This document shows positions 16,663 through 25,417 of a stretch of 57,935 bases of DNA, in pieces (positions within the stretch are counted from its first letter, which is position 1; every line of letters begins with the position of its first letter). The notes beneath the pieces are model-generated. The model worked only from the letters and a program-made list of their open reading frames with translations. It did no database searches and had not been told where the DNA came from. Location of the stretch: assembly GCA_944392525.1 (NCBI GenBank), contig CALXXB010000003.1:1-57935 (forward strand), given 5' to 3'. A program made the translations under genes and the position numbers. This DNA comes from an uncultured Clostridia bacterium. Lineage in GTDB: Bacteria; Bacillota_A; Clostridia; TANB77; CAG-508.

Positions 16663-16823
16663 AGGATTTCCTCCTTCTTTCGTATATTTGCCCCTAACAT
16701 ATTATGTAATAGTCAGGTGCATAAACTAATATTTAGTTGGATACAAAATACTAATTTATGCACCCAACTTGAAGGAGTCACTTCATCGATCTCTAATATA
16801 TCAAATTTTAATCATAGTGTCAA
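16663..16823 (-). promoter_or_regulatory. Promoter and structured leader of the 54-aa gene
   Basis: Minus strand: TTGACA (16823-16818), 17 bp, TATATT (16800-16795). The leader contains a 19-bp stem formed by 16764-16746 and 16734-16716 (GGTGCATAAA against TTTATGCACC at the base) with an 11-nt loop. Its two non-Watson-Crick positions are G-U pairs only when the minus strand is transcribed, so the RNA made by this gene is fully paired. I could not match it to a known riboswitch. Confidence 0.65.
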
Positions 16824-16862
16824 TATTTATATAAATTTTTACAAATAAATTAATATTTTCTT

Positions 16863-16910
16863 ATAAAATGGCTCTATATTATTTACGATTTTGTATAAAT
16901 AATATAGAGC
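16863..16910 (-). terminator. Terminator of the metal ATPase operon
   Basis: 15-bp stem GCTCTATATTATTTA/TAAATAATATAGAGC (16910-16871) followed by an A/T tract, directly after the ATPase stop. Confidence 0.8.
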
Positions 16911-16918
16911 TATACTTT

Positions 16919-18760
16919 TTATTTCTTTACTCTTAATGCTCTTAATGAATTTATTATCGCAAGTACTGAAACACCTACATCTGCAAATACTGCTTCCCAC
17001 ATAGTACCTATTCCAAATGCTGTTAATATTAAAACTAGGACTTTAACTGCTATTGCAAAAACTATATTTTGTTTTACAATACTCATTGTCTTTTTAGAAA
17101 TCTTGATTGCAGTACCTATTTTTGATGGTTCATCTGTCATAATAACTACATCTGCTGCTTCTATTGCTGCATCTGAACCTAGACCTCCCATTGCAATTCC
17201 TATATCTGAAATAGCTAAAACTGGCGCATCATTTATACCATCTCCTACAAATACTAACTTTCCTTTTTCAGATTTATCTTTCATTAATTCTTCTACTTTC
17301 TCAACTTTTCCATCTGGTAATAATTCAGCATATACTTTATCTAAGCCTAATTCATTCGCAACTTTTTCTCCTACTTCTTTTTTATCTCCTGTGAGCATTA
17401 CGGTTTCTTTTATATTATTTTTCTTTAATGTTTTTATAGCTTTAAAAGAGTCTTCTTTTATTTTATCTGCAATTAAAATATATCCTGCATATTTGTTATC
17501 AATTGCGACATAAAGAATTGTTCCTATTTCATTACAAGGAGTATAAGAGATATTCTTTTCTTTCATTAACTTATCATTTCCAACTAAAACTTCTCTTCCT
17601 TCTACATTTGAAAATACTCCTCTTCCTGCTATTTCCTCTGTATTTAAAATACTACTTTGATTTATTTCCTTATTATATGCTTTTTTTAATGATATTGAAA
17701 TTGGGTGATTTGAATTACTTTCTGCATATGTTGCATATTTTAGTAGTTCTTCTTTAGCTATTCCATTTGCTTCAACTTTTTGTACTTCAAATACACCTTC
17801 TGTTAATGTACCTGTTTTATCAAAAACAACTATCTCTGTATTTGATAAAGCCTCTAAGTAATTACTTCCTTTAACCAATATTCCTGTTTTAGAAGCTCCA
17901 CCAATTCCGCCAAAGAATCCTAGTGGTATTGATATTACTAAAGCACAAGGACAAGATACAACTAAGAATGTTAAAGCACGATAAAGCCATTCTGTAAATT
18001 CTCCTAAATTCAATACAAATGGTGGGATAATCGCAAGAAGTACCGCTATTATAACTACGATTGGTGTATAATATTTTGCAAATTTAGTTATAAAGTTTTC
18101 TGATTTAGATTTTTTACTACTTGCATTTTCTACTAAGTCCAATATTTTACTTACAGTAGATTCTCCAAATTCTTTTTCAACTTTTATAGTAAGTAATCCA
18201 TTTTCGTTAATGCAACCACTTAATACTTCATCATCAACAGTTACTTCTTTAGGAACTGATTCTCCTGTTAATGCAGATGTATCTACCAAAGAACTACCTT
18301 CTATTATAATCCCATCTAAAGGTATCTTTTCACCTGGTTTTACAACTATGTTTTCCCCAATTTTTACATCCTCTGGGGATACTTTTTCTATATTTCCATT
18401 ACGTCTTACAAATGCTATATCTGGTCTTATATCCATAAGACTTGTAATTGATTTTCTCGATTTATCAACTGCATAGTCTTGGAACAATTCTCCTACTTGG
18501 TAAAATAACATAACAGCAACAGCTTCTGGGAATTCTCCAATAACAAAAGCTCCTATTGTTGCCACTGCCATTAAGAAATGTTCATCAAATACCTTTCCTC
18601 TAAATATATTTCTAATAGCCTTCCATACGATTTCTAACCCAACTATTAAATAAGCAATTATATAAAGTCCTTTATTTATTAATTCATTCTCAAAAGGAAC
18701 AGTCATTGCTACTAAGAAAAAAATAAATGAAATTATTATTTGTATTAAACTCTTCTTCAT
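16919..18760 (-). CDS. cadA: P1B-type heavy-metal-transporting ATPase (CadA/ZntA-like)
   Basis: Exports divalent soft metals (Zn, Cd, Pb) at the expense of ATP. 613 residues: the protein begins directly with transmembrane helices and lacks the N-terminal CxxC metal-binding domain many relatives carry. Visible motifs: actuator SALTGESVPKEV, membrane metal site CPC in VVSCPCALVIS, phosphorylation site DKTGTLTEG, HP in SNSNHPISISL, and hinge GDGINDAPVLA. CPC with the CadC-type regulator supports Zn/Cd/Pb rather than copper. The ATG follows AGGAGGATATT, 9 bp after the regulator stop, so both are co-transcribed. Confidence 0.92.
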   Translation of the reverse strand: MKKSLIQIIISFIFFLVAMTVPFENELINKGLYIIAYLIVGLEIVWKAIRNIFRGKVFDEHFLMAVATIGAFVIGEFPEAVAVMLFYQVGELFQDYAVDKSRKSITSLMDIRPDIAFVRRNGNIEKVSPEDVKIGENIVVKPGEKIPLDGIIIEGSSLVDTSALTGESVPKEVTVDDEVLSGCINENGLLTIKVEKEFGESTVSKILDLVENASSKKSKSENFITKFAKYYTPIVVIIAVLLAIIPPFVLNLGEFTEWLYRALTFLVVSCPCALVISIPLGFFGGIGGASKTGILVKGSNYLEALSNTEIVVFDKTGTLTEGVFEVQKVEANGIAKEELLKYATYAESNSNHPISISLKKAYNKEINQSSILNTEEIAGRGVFSNVEGREVLVGNDKLMKEKNISYTPCNEIGTILYVAIDNKYAGYILIADKIKEDSFKAIKTLKKNNIKETVMLTGDKKEVGEKVANELGLDKVYAELLPDGKVEKVEELMKDKSEKGKLVFVGDGINDAPVLAISDIGIAMGGLGSDAAIEAADVVIMTDEPSKIGTAIKISKKTMSIVKQNIVFAIAVKVLVLILTAFGIGTMWEAVFADVGVSVLAIINSLRALRVKK

Positions 18761-18769
18761 AATATCCTC

Positions 18770-19129
18770 CTATTTATGTTCTATATGTTCAATTCCTAAT
18801 TCAAATAGGCCTTTTACATGGTCATCATCAATTGTATAATATACTTCTTTTCCCTGTCTTCTACATTTTACGATACTCATTCTTCTTAATGTTCCAAGTT
18901 GATGTGATATTGAGGATTTACTCATCCCTAATACATTTGCAATATCACATACGCACATTTCATTTTGGTCTAACGCAAATAATATTTTTGCTCTTGTTGT
19001 ATCACCTAAAATTTTAAAAAACTCTGCTAATTTATTAAACAAATCGTCTTCTGGCATTTTACTTAATGTATCTTTTACTATATCTTCATGGATTATATTA
19101 CAATCACATATAAACTCATTTTTTGACAT
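18770..19129 (-). CDS. cadC: ArsR/SmtB-family metal-sensing repressor (CadC-like)
   Basis: Winged-helix repressor released from DNA by metal. I start at ATG 19129, after AGAAAGGAG; an upstream TTG would contain that site. About 119 residues. The N-terminal CDC at residues 8-10 and the CVCD motif near residue 57 match the CadC-type thiolate site for Cd/Pb. A second site may exist in the last helix (DDDHVKGLFELGIEHIEH). The recognition helix is KSSISHQLGTLRRM. It precedes the ATPase by 9 bp and has two palindromic operators over its own promoter, so autoregulation of the operon is expected. Confidence 0.9.
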   Translation of the reverse strand: MSKNEFICDCNIIHEDIVKDTLSKMPEDDLFNKLAEFFKILGDTTRAKILFALDQNEMCVCDIANVLGMSKSSISHQLGTLRRMSIVKCRRQGKEVYYTIDDDHVKGLFELGIEHIEHK

Positions 19130-19168
19130 TTCTCTTTTCTCCTTTCTAATCAATTATATGTATAATAA

Positions 19169-19225
19169 TTGAATATATATTCAACTGTTACCTATATTAT
19201 AGTTGAGTGTTCACTCAATTGTCAA
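19169..19225 (-). promoter_or_regulatory. Promoter with two palindromic operators for the cad operon
   Basis: Minus strand: TTGACA (19225-19220), 18-bp spacer, TATAAT (19201-19196). A 16-bp perfect palindrome TTGAGTGTTCACTCAA (19203-19218) fills the spacer, and a second, TTGAATATATATTCAA (19169-19184), lies just downstream of the -10 box. Both carry the TGA..TCA half-sites of ArsR-family operators; centres are 34 bp apart. Confidence 0.8.
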
Positions 19226-19247
19226 TAGTTTTTATAAAAATTTACAC

Positions 19248-19275
19248 AAAAAAATACATCTCTTTCGAGATGCAT
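19248..19275 (-). terminator. Terminator of the S1/relaxation-like operon
   Basis: Minus strand stem with GAAA tetraloop, GCATCTC-GAAA-GAGATGT, followed by ATTTTTTTG, about 8 bp after the stop at 19283. Confidence 0.85.
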
Positions 19276-19282
19276 TTTCTTT

Positions 19283-20218
19283 TTACATACCTAATAATTT
19301 TAATTCCACATTTTCCATCTTATATTTACCATCAATAAGTTTAAATTCTACTAAAGTATTTTCAAGTGTCTCCTCATTTTGTCTCAAATCAGTTGTAAAA
19401 TATAATTTTATTTGAGGTATCTCTACTTGATTTGTTACAATTTCCTTGAAACTTTCTGCCATATGTCTTTCATCTTCACAAACAAGTATTAGTTGTGGCA
19501 TACCTGAAAATCCGGAATCACCTGGAACAAAATTCTCATAAAAATCTTTATATAATCTCATCTTTTCAACTAATTTTTTCTCCCAATCCATTTCTCTTCT
19601 AATAACTTCAAATACAAATTGAATAGATTTTTTATTTTTAGTAAGTTTTACACTACCACCTGTTGCTTTAAATACTTTACCAGTAACTTTTGCTGTTATT
19701 GTTGGTTTTACAGTATAGCTATCAAATGCCTTTACTTTTCTTAGATAAGCAATTAGAACTTGGTTACCTGCTAGTCTTTTCTTAATCATAGCTACTGGTT
19801 TTGTGTTATCAGATGGTTGCCATTTACATTCTTTTTCTTGAGAAGTTAATAAGTATTTACCCATTTTTTCCATACAATAAATACGATAAATTCCTTTACC
19901 TTCTTCAGAATTAAAGTAATATCTAGTTAAAATTTTTGATTTTACTAGTTGCTCTAATTTATTATTTAATTTGTCTTGTGACTTTATTTCAATTCCTTTA
20001 ATCTCTAACATTTGATAGATTTGTCTTGATGTTATAAATTCAAATTCATTTACTAAATCTAAAATAGCAAAATGAATATCATTAATATGTCCAATATTTA
20101 TTTTATGTACAATTTGATTCATTGAAACATATCCATCTTTACCATCAAATGTTTTTATTTCTCCTTCTCTTATTGCAAATGGTGATACCTTAGTTTTAAT
20201 TTCTTCATCTTCAACCAT
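19283..20218 (-). CDS. Protein resembling replication-relaxation family (winged helix plus nuclease-like domain)
   Basis: Function uncertain. ATG 20218-20216 follows AGGAGGAGGAATAAAG; an in-frame TTG at 20245 is disregarded because it would encode the ribosome site. About 311 residues, no signal or membrane part. Residues about 40-125 look like a winged helix (FAILDLVNEFEFITSRQIYQ, then YYFNSEEGKGIYRIYCMEKM). The second half has alternating beta strands with IQFVFEVIRREMD, YKDFYENF and MPQLILVCEDERHMAE, as in replication-relaxation proteins whose C-terminal half resembles a nuclease fold. It overlaps the stop region of the upstream S1 gene by position, implying coupling. No mobile element is nearby. 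Confidence 0.55.
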   Translation of the reverse strand: MVEDEEIKTKVSPFAIREGEIKTFDGKDGYVSMNQIVHKINIGHINDIHFAILDLVNEFEFITSRQIYQMLEIKGIEIKSQDKLNNKLEQLVKSKILTRYYFNSEEGKGIYRIYCMEKMGKYLLTSQEKECKWQPSDNTKPVAMIKKRLAGNQVLIAYLRKVKAFDSYTVKPTITAKVTGKVFKATGGSVKLTKNKKSIQFVFEVIRREMDWEKKLVEKMRLYKDFYENFVPGDSGFSGMPQLILVCEDERHMAESFKEIVTNQVEIPQIKLYFTTDLRQNEETLENTLVEFKLIDGKYKMENVELKLLGM

Positions 20219-20237
20219 CTTTATTCCTCCTCCTGTT

Positions 20238-21044
20238 TTATACAATAAGCAATTTTACTTTTTTTCTATCATAATCTATTTTCTTAATATAAACATCAAC
20301 ATCTTGTCCATATTCTAGCCCATCTTCATATTCTGCCATTCCAACTAAATTAGGGGTAAGTTCTATAAAAATACCATTTTTATTTTTCTCTGTTTCCCTT
20401 ACTTTTCCTTTAACTCTACTTCCTGTTTTAAATTTTGAGGCATTTTCTTCCCATGACCCTAAAGTTTCTTTATATGATAAAATTACTTTTCCTTGTTCTC
20501 TATTTATAGATTTTACCACAACTTCAAGCTTTTGTCCAATTTTCAATCTTTCATAAGGTGACTTTATCCTTGCAACAGATAAATCTTCAATATGTGCTAA
20601 CCCTACAATTCCTCCGCCAATTTCAATAAAAGCTCCATATGGTTTTATATTTTTTACTATTCCATCTACTTTTTGTCCTACTTCTAAATCATTTTTAACC
20701 CAATTGATTGCTTCTTTTTGAACTTGTTTTCTAGATAATACTATTCCATCTTCTTCTACATCTTTTATCTTAAATTGTACGAATTTATGTACTTTTCCAA
20801 CACATAAATTTGTTTTAGGCAAACCATTCTCTTCTGTTTTTATAGCTTCTACCTCTTCACGTGGTATTTTTCCTACTAAGCCATTTTCAAAATCTATATA
20901 TAAATTATAATTATCATCACAATTTCTTACTAAACCTTGTAACGTCTTGTTACTTTCCATATATGTTTTCAAATTAGATTTATCTACTTTTGTAATTTCA
21001 TTATTCCAACCTTCTGGTTCAAACTTTAATGTATTCATATTCAT
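20238..21044 (-). CDS. S1 RNA-binding domain protein
   Basis: 268 residues with three S1-like segments. The central domain (about residues 120-195) is canonical: EVGQKVDGIVKNIKPYGAFI, GLAHIEDLSVARI, and KVILSYKE. A flanking degenerate repeat lies before it (LQGLVRNCDDNYNLYIDFEN, GLVGKIPREEV) and another after it (SRVKGKVRETEKNKNGIFIE, then DVDVYIKKIDYDRKKVKLLI). Such multi-S1 proteins bind RNA and resemble ribosomal protein S1 fragments or YugI/RpsA-like factors. Its gene begins AAAAGGAGAATCAACAA-ATG. The downstream winged-helix protein starts 20 bp after its stop. Confidence 0.82.
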   Translation of the reverse strand: MNMNTLKFEPEGWNNEITKVDKSNLKTYMESNKTLQGLVRNCDDNYNLYIDFENGLVGKIPREEVEAIKTEENGLPKTNLCVGKVHKFVQFKIKDVEEDGIVLSRKQVQKEAINWVKNDLEVGQKVDGIVKNIKPYGAFIEIGGGIVGLAHIEDLSVARIKSPYERLKIGQKLEVVVKSINREQGKVILSYKETLGSWEENASKFKTGSRVKGKVRETEKNKNGIFIELTPNLVGMAEYEDGLEYGQDVDVYIKKIDYDRKKVKLLIV

Positions 21045-21095
21045 TTGTTGATTCTCCTTTTATCTTATGTTTGTTTTATTATATATATAATATCT

Positions 21096-21827
21096 TTATT
21101 TTTCAACATTTTGATTTAAAATTTTATTTACTTCTGTTTTACTCAAATATCTCCATTTTCCTAGTTTTAAATCCTTTACTCCTATCCCTGCAATCTTACT
21201 TCTATGTAATGCTAAAACTTTATGTCCAATAGCTTCACACATCTTTCTTACTTGTCTATTCTTTCCTTCATGAATTGTTATTTCTAATCTTGACTGATTT
21301 TTCTCTTCATCAGTTTTCAAAATTTTCACCTTAGCTTCTTTAGTTATATATTCCTCAATCTTAACACCTTTTCTTAGCCTTTCTACTTCTTCATTTGTTA
21401 CAATTCCTTTTATTGTAACTGTATAAGTTTTTTCAATCTCATGTTTTGGATGTGTTACTTGATATACAAAATCTCCATCATTTGTTAAAATTAGTGCACC
21501 TGAAGTATACATATCAAGCCTTCCTACTGGGACTATTCTTTCTTTTACTTTAACCAAGTCCATAACAGAATCTCTTCCAAACTGATCTTTTGCTGTCGTT
21601 ACATATCCTATTGGTTTATTTAGAAGAATGTAAACATTTTCATCTTCTAGCTTTACTTCTTTCCCATTATATAAGACTTTATCAACACTTGGATTTATTT
21701 TTGTTCCAAGTTCTGTAATTACTTTTCCATTTACACTAATCTTACCATTTATGATTAACTCTTCTGCTTTTCTTCTTGAAGCTATCCCACAGTTTGCTAA
21801 ATATTTTTGTAATCTTACTTCTTCCAT
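21096..21827 (-). CDS. rluB: RsuA/RluB-family rRNA pseudouridine synthase
   Basis: Converts a uridine of rRNA to pseudouridine. 243 residues: N-terminal S4 domain (EVRLQKYLANCGIASRRKAE), then the catalytic domain with the aspartate in VGRLDMYTSGALILTNDGD, followed by GKNRQVRKMCEAIGHKV, characteristic of the RsuA/RluB/E/F group. B. subtilis RluB is the closest functional model; RsuA or RluE activity cannot be excluded. The start lies 7 bp after the stop of the next gene upstream (21835), so the two synthases are co-transcribed. Confidence 0.9.
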   Translation of the reverse strand: MEEVRLQKYLANCGIASRRKAEELIINGKISVNGKVITELGTKINPSVDKVLYNGKEVKLEDENVYILLNKPIGYVTTAKDQFGRDSVMDLVKVKERIVPVGRLDMYTSGALILTNDGDFVYQVTHPKHEIEKTYTVTIKGIVTNEEVERLRKGVKIEEYITKEAKVKILKTDEEKNQSRLEITIHEGKNRQVRKMCEAIGHKVLALHRSKIAGIGVKDLKLGKWRYLSKTEVNKILNQNVEK

Positions 21828-21834
21828 TTATACT

Positions 21835-22752
21835 TTAATTATCCTTTCTTAATTGCTCTAGAATCTCTTTAAAATAATCTGGTAGCTCTGCTTCTATTGT
21901 CATTTCTTTTCCTGTTGTTGGATGCTTAAACTTTAATCTCTTTGCATGAAGACACTGTCCAACTACTCCCCATTTATTTTTTCCATTAGAATACGTAGTG
22001 TCACCAATTACAGGATAACCAATATGAGATAAATGTACTCTTATTTGATGTGTCCTTCCTGTTTCTATTTTTACTTCTAATAGAGTACAATTATCTTTTG
22101 GAAATCTTTCTAATACTTTAAAGTTTGTTATTGCAACTTTTCCGTCTTTTTCTACTGCCATCTTTTTTCTATCATTTTTATTTCTTCCTATTGGCATATT
22201 AATTGTAGCTTCTTTTTCTTTAACTATTCCTCTAACTAATGCTATATATGTTTTTTCTACTTCGTGATTTTTTATTTGTTCACTTAAATTAATATGAGCT
22301 TTATCATTTTTAGCAACAACAATTACTCCTGATGTATCTTTGTCTAATCTATGAACAATCCCTGGTCTAATTTCTCCACCAATTCCTGATAAAGAATCCT
22401 TACATATTGTCATTAAAGCATTTACTAAAGTTCCATCTGGATTTCCATTTCCAGGATGAACTACCATTCCTTTTGGCTTATTTACAACTATTATATCGCT
22501 ATCTTCATAAAGTATCTCAACTGGTATATCTTGTGCTTTTAACTCTATTTCTTTAGGCTCTTCTTCCTCTAATGTCACACTATCATTTTCTTGCACTTTA
22601 TAAGACGCTTTTACCTTTTTATCATTTACTAATATTTTCTCTTCTTTTATTAGTCTTTGTACTGCTACTCTTGACAAATCTTCATCTTTTTTTGCTAAAT
22701 AGCTATCAATTCTATTTCCTTCATATTCTTTTTCTACTATAAATGTTCTCAA
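21835..22752 (-). CDS. rluD: RluD-type 23S rRNA pseudouridine synthase (YlyB-like)
   Basis: 305 residues. An S4 domain at about 12-70 (NRIDSYLAKKDEDLSRVAVQ) precedes the RluA-type catalytic domain with the aspartate in IVHRLDKDTSGVIVVAKND, the ETGRTHQIRVHLSHIGYPV block and KWGVVGQCLHAKRLKFKHP. The family modifies helix 69 positions of 23S rRNA (1911/1915/1917 in E. coli numbering). It follows the 566-residue membrane protein gene by 22 bp. The length is normal and all motifs are intact. Confidence 0.92.
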   Translation of the reverse strand: MRTFIVEKEYEGNRIDSYLAKKDEDLSRVAVQRLIKEEKILVNDKKVKASYKVQENDSVTLEEEEPKEIELKAQDIPVEILYEDSDIIVVNKPKGMVVHPGNGNPDGTLVNALMTICKDSLSGIGGEIRPGIVHRLDKDTSGVIVVAKNDKAHINLSEQIKNHEVEKTYIALVRGIVKEKEATINMPIGRNKNDRKKMAVEKDGKVAITNFKVLERFPKDNCTLLEVKIETGRTHQIRVHLSHIGYPVIGDTTYSNGKNKWGVVGQCLHAKRLKFKHPTTGKEMTIEAELPDYFKEILEQLRKDN

Positions 22753-22774
22753 AATTATTTGCCTCTTTCTAAAA

Positions 22775-24475
22775 TTAATTTTCTACATTTTGTAATCTTT
22801 CATAAACAACAAAATATTCATCACTATATAGTTCTTTGTATTTTGGATCTTTTGTTTTAGTTATTATCATATTCATTTTAGAATTCTTATAAGCAATTAC
22901 ATGTGTAATATTATATTTCTCAAAAGTATCCTCATAAAATGTTCCTATATTGGAAGTATTTATGAAATCCATAAATATATCATCTTTTTTGCCATTAAAT
23001 TCTGGTGAATATAAATCCGCTCTAGAATCTATAAATACAGGAATTCCTCTAAACAACATGTAACTTCCATAATTATATTCATTATAGAATCTAGCTTTTC
23101 CTAAATCTATATTTTCTATTATATAATCACATGCTTGTACAGGATATGTTGTTTCATCTATATAGTTATCATCAAATTTGTCTTTTGCCATATAATAACT
23201 AAATCCTAGCATTATTAATGAAATTACTACTATTCCAACAACCTTTGTTAATTTTTTAACAGCTTCTTCTATACTTTCTTTTGTATATATTTTGGTTAGC
23301 TCTACTAACATTCTGTTCAATATTACTGAGCAAATTAAAGCAAACATCGTAACTTGTCTTCTTGTTGCAATCATCAAATAGCATAACCCACATAGCATAA
23401 ACAAATCACATAATCTTACCTTTATTTTAGTGAATATCATAAGAGCTAAGAATAATATAAGTGTACAAATTATTTCTGTTTCATCTACAAGTGTCATTGG
23501 TAAATGTTCATTAATATTTTGTGTAGTATTGCCTGCCATTGTTTTAAATAAATAAGTATATGGAGTATTTCCTAATGGTGTTAATAACCCTGTAAATAAG
23601 CAAATAATAAATATTAAAATTAGCCATTTTGTTGCAGTTCTTTTAGTTAGTTTTAGTTTATATGGATTTTGTAATTCTTTTGTTCTTTTTACTTTTACTT
23701 TATCTATCTTTTCTAGTAATACTTTTAATTCTTCCTTTAATTTCTCTACTTTCTCACTATTTTCAGGTTTCTTAGATAATAACTTGATTTTTAATTTTAA
23801 TCTTCTTACCTCTGATTTTCTATATATAATATTCTCAGATATACATGCAACTACATACTCTGCTATATATGGTAAATAAAGTACAAAATAAAATGGAAAT
23901 ACTGCTACATGTAAATTTGCAATTAAGATTGGTATTATAATTAATCCCGCTGCATATCTTTTCTTCTTTGTTTCTAGGAATTTTTCTATAAAGTATATTG
24001 TCCATACAAATAATATAAATGTTACTAATTGTGCTCTAGCTGCAATATATCCTCTTATTAAATACATTACTCCTATTGTAATTAAAAATGAGAATAATTG
24101 ATTTTTACATAGCTTTTTATTTACCGTGTATACTGACAAACCTAATATTACTGATAATATACATGTTGTAACATATATTCCTGTCATTCCAAATGCACTA
24201 TAAATAAAATAAGTTAATAAATCATATAACCAATGTGGATATGTATATGGTAAATTTTCATGCCAAGAAAATGGGTCTTGCATATCTATCCCATCAGTTA
24301 CTATATGTTCTCCTATTTTTATCGTATAATATGTGTCATTTTGTAAAGTTACTGGTGTTAGAGCTAAACAAAAAATAGCAATTAATACTACTGCCATTAT
24401 TGTAAATTTAGTACTTGATTTTATTCTCGTCTTTTTGTTTTTTTCTTCTTTGTTTTTTATAAGCTGCTTTTCCAT
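22775..24475 (-). CDS. Large polytopic membrane protein with GT-C-like features
   Basis: 566 residues, roughly ten to twelve transmembrane helices, and a hydrophilic, basic coiled-coil insert at about residues 225-275 (many Lys/Glu). The first extracellular loop contains MQDPFSWHENLPYTYPHWL, and the C-terminal soluble part carries ARFYNEYNYGSYMLFRGI followed by VFIDSRADLYSPEF, a conserved signature of an uncharacterised membrane family sometimes linked to polyprenol-phosphate glycosyltransferases (GT-C). A transferase role is therefore only suggested. It has no paralogue nearby. It probably shares a transcript with the two pseudouridine synthases downstream. Confidence 0.65.
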   Translation of the reverse strand: MEKQLIKNKEEKNKKTRIKSSTKFTIMAVVLIAIFCLALTPVTLQNDTYYTIKIGEHIVTDGIDMQDPFSWHENLPYTYPHWLYDLLTYFIYSAFGMTGIYVTTCILSVILGLSVYTVNKKLCKNQLFSFLITIGVMYLIRGYIAARAQLVTFILFVWTIYFIEKFLETKKKRYAAGLIIIPILIANLHVAVFPFYFVLYLPYIAEYVVACISENIIYRKSEVRRLKLKIKLLSKKPENSEKVEKLKEELKVLLEKIDKVKVKRTKELQNPYKLKLTKRTATKWLILIFIICLFTGLLTPLGNTPYTYLFKTMAGNTTQNINEHLPMTLVDETEIICTLILFLALMIFTKIKVRLCDLFMLCGLCYLMIATRRQVTMFALICSVILNRMLVELTKIYTKESIEEAVKKLTKVVGIVVISLIMLGFSYYMAKDKFDDNYIDETTYPVQACDYIIENIDLGKARFYNEYNYGSYMLFRGIPVFIDSRADLYSPEFNGKKDDIFMDFINTSNIGTFYEDTFEKYNITHVIAYKNSKMNMIITKTKDPKYKELYSDEYFVVYERLQNVEN

Positions 24476-24518
24476 AAAAAGTCTCCTTTAAATAAAAATT
24501 CTGATTTCTATTATAACA

Positions 24519-24558
24519 CAAAAAAGTTTCAAAAGACTAGCTTTTTGAAACTTTTTTA
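24519..24558 (-). terminator. Terminator of the SSB-like gene
   Basis: AAAAAGTTTCAAAA/TTTTTGAAACTTTTT stem around a 7-nt loop, 20 bp after the stop codon of the SSB-like gene; T tract on both strands. Confidence 0.8.
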
Positions 24559-24577
24559 CTATTATTATAATTTTATA

Positions 24578-25279
24578 TTAAACAGCCTCTTGATTTTCTG
24601 TTTCTACTTCTTTTTCATCATCTTTTTCTTCTATGACTTCTAGACTTCCAATAGATACTTCATAAGCAACCCTTGTTTCTACTGTTCCATCTTCATGTTT
24701 TTTCTCATAATTTCTTGATTGAACTCTTCCTACCACTTTTACTTCTGTTCCAACTTCTAAGTTTTGACAGAATCTAGCATTTCTTCCCCATGCTATACAT
24801 GGAATATAATCAGATTTATTATATGCTCTATTTACTGCAAGTAATAGGTCTGATATTTCACGTCCAAATGGTGTTTGTCTATATATTGGCTTTTTGCAGA
24901 TGTAACCAACTAATACTACTTCGTTTGTTACCGTATCTTTTCTCACCATTTCATTTTCTTCTTCTTCTTCACTTTCTTCTACTTCTACTATGTCTTTTGC
25001 AAAAACTGTTAGAATTAATCTGTTCTTTTCATTTTCGTAGCTATTATAAGATCTAAATTGACCTTTTATTAATAGTTTTTTACCTTCAGTTAATGTATCT
25101 TCTTTAATTAGTCTTTCTGAAACTGTTATTGGAATTATGTCACTGTTTCCACTTAAACGTGGTATTTCTAGATTAAACACATAAAAACTTTCACCATAAA
25201 TTTCATGACTAAATTTTTTTTCTCCTGTAACTTTTCCAACTAATGTTAAATAGTTGTTTTCTAAATAATTTGTATTCAA
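24578..25279 (-). CDS. Double-OB-fold single-stranded-DNA-binding-like protein
   Basis: 233 residues with two SSB-type OB folds in tandem: residues about 9-100 (LTLVGKVTGEKKFSHEIYGE) and about 118-215 (VVLVGYICKKPIYRQTPFGR, ISDLLLAVNRAYNKSDYIPC, RNARFCQNLEVGTEVKVVGR). They are linked by an acidic Glu-rich stretch, and the tail is again acidic but without the classical SSB tip DIPF. Such duplicated proteins occur in Clostridia beside the true Ssb, and binding of single-stranded DNA is inferred. The start is TTG 25279-25277 after AGGAGGAAAAGAAA. Confidence 0.8.
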   Translation of the reverse strand: MNTNYLENNYLTLVGKVTGEKKFSHEIYGESFYVFNLEIPRLSGNSDIIPITVSERLIKEDTLTEGKKLLIKGQFRSYNSYENEKNRLILTVFAKDIVEVEESEEEEENEMVRKDTVTNEVVLVGYICKKPIYRQTPFGREISDLLLAVNRAYNKSDYIPCIAWGRNARFCQNLEVGTEVKVVGRVQSRNYEKKHEDGTVETRVAYEVSIGSLEVIEEKDDEKEVETENQEAV

Positions 25280-25349
25280 TTTCTTTTCCTCCTATTTTCA
25301 TAATTTATCAATTGTATATTTTTCCTTACGCGCTTAACTTACATTTTCT

Positions 25350-25378
25350 ATTATACACCATTTTTTTGGTTTTGTCTA
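25350..25378 (-). promoter_or_regulatory. Promoter of the SSB-like gene
   Basis: Minus strand: TAGACA (25378-25373), 17 bp, TATAAT (25355-25350), about 70 bp before the TTG start. Confidence 0.75.
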
Positions 25379-25417
25379 CATAAAAAGTTAATTTTCTTCA
25401 AAAAAGTTAGATTTTTC

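Noticed and set aside
16663..16790. Known riboswitch (preQ1, fluoride, THF, ZTP) in the 54-aa gene leader
   Set aside because: Core conserved bases of these classes were not found; only a long simple stem is visible.
16498..16823. Firm call of a type I toxin-antitoxin system
   Set aside because: The antisense RNA is only inferred from a promoter, and the peptide ends in a long polar Asn/Ser tail rather than a short charged tail.
18770..19282. CRISPR-like or tandem repeat from the two palindromes
   Set aside because: Only two copies with differing cores, in operator positions; explained by repressor binding.
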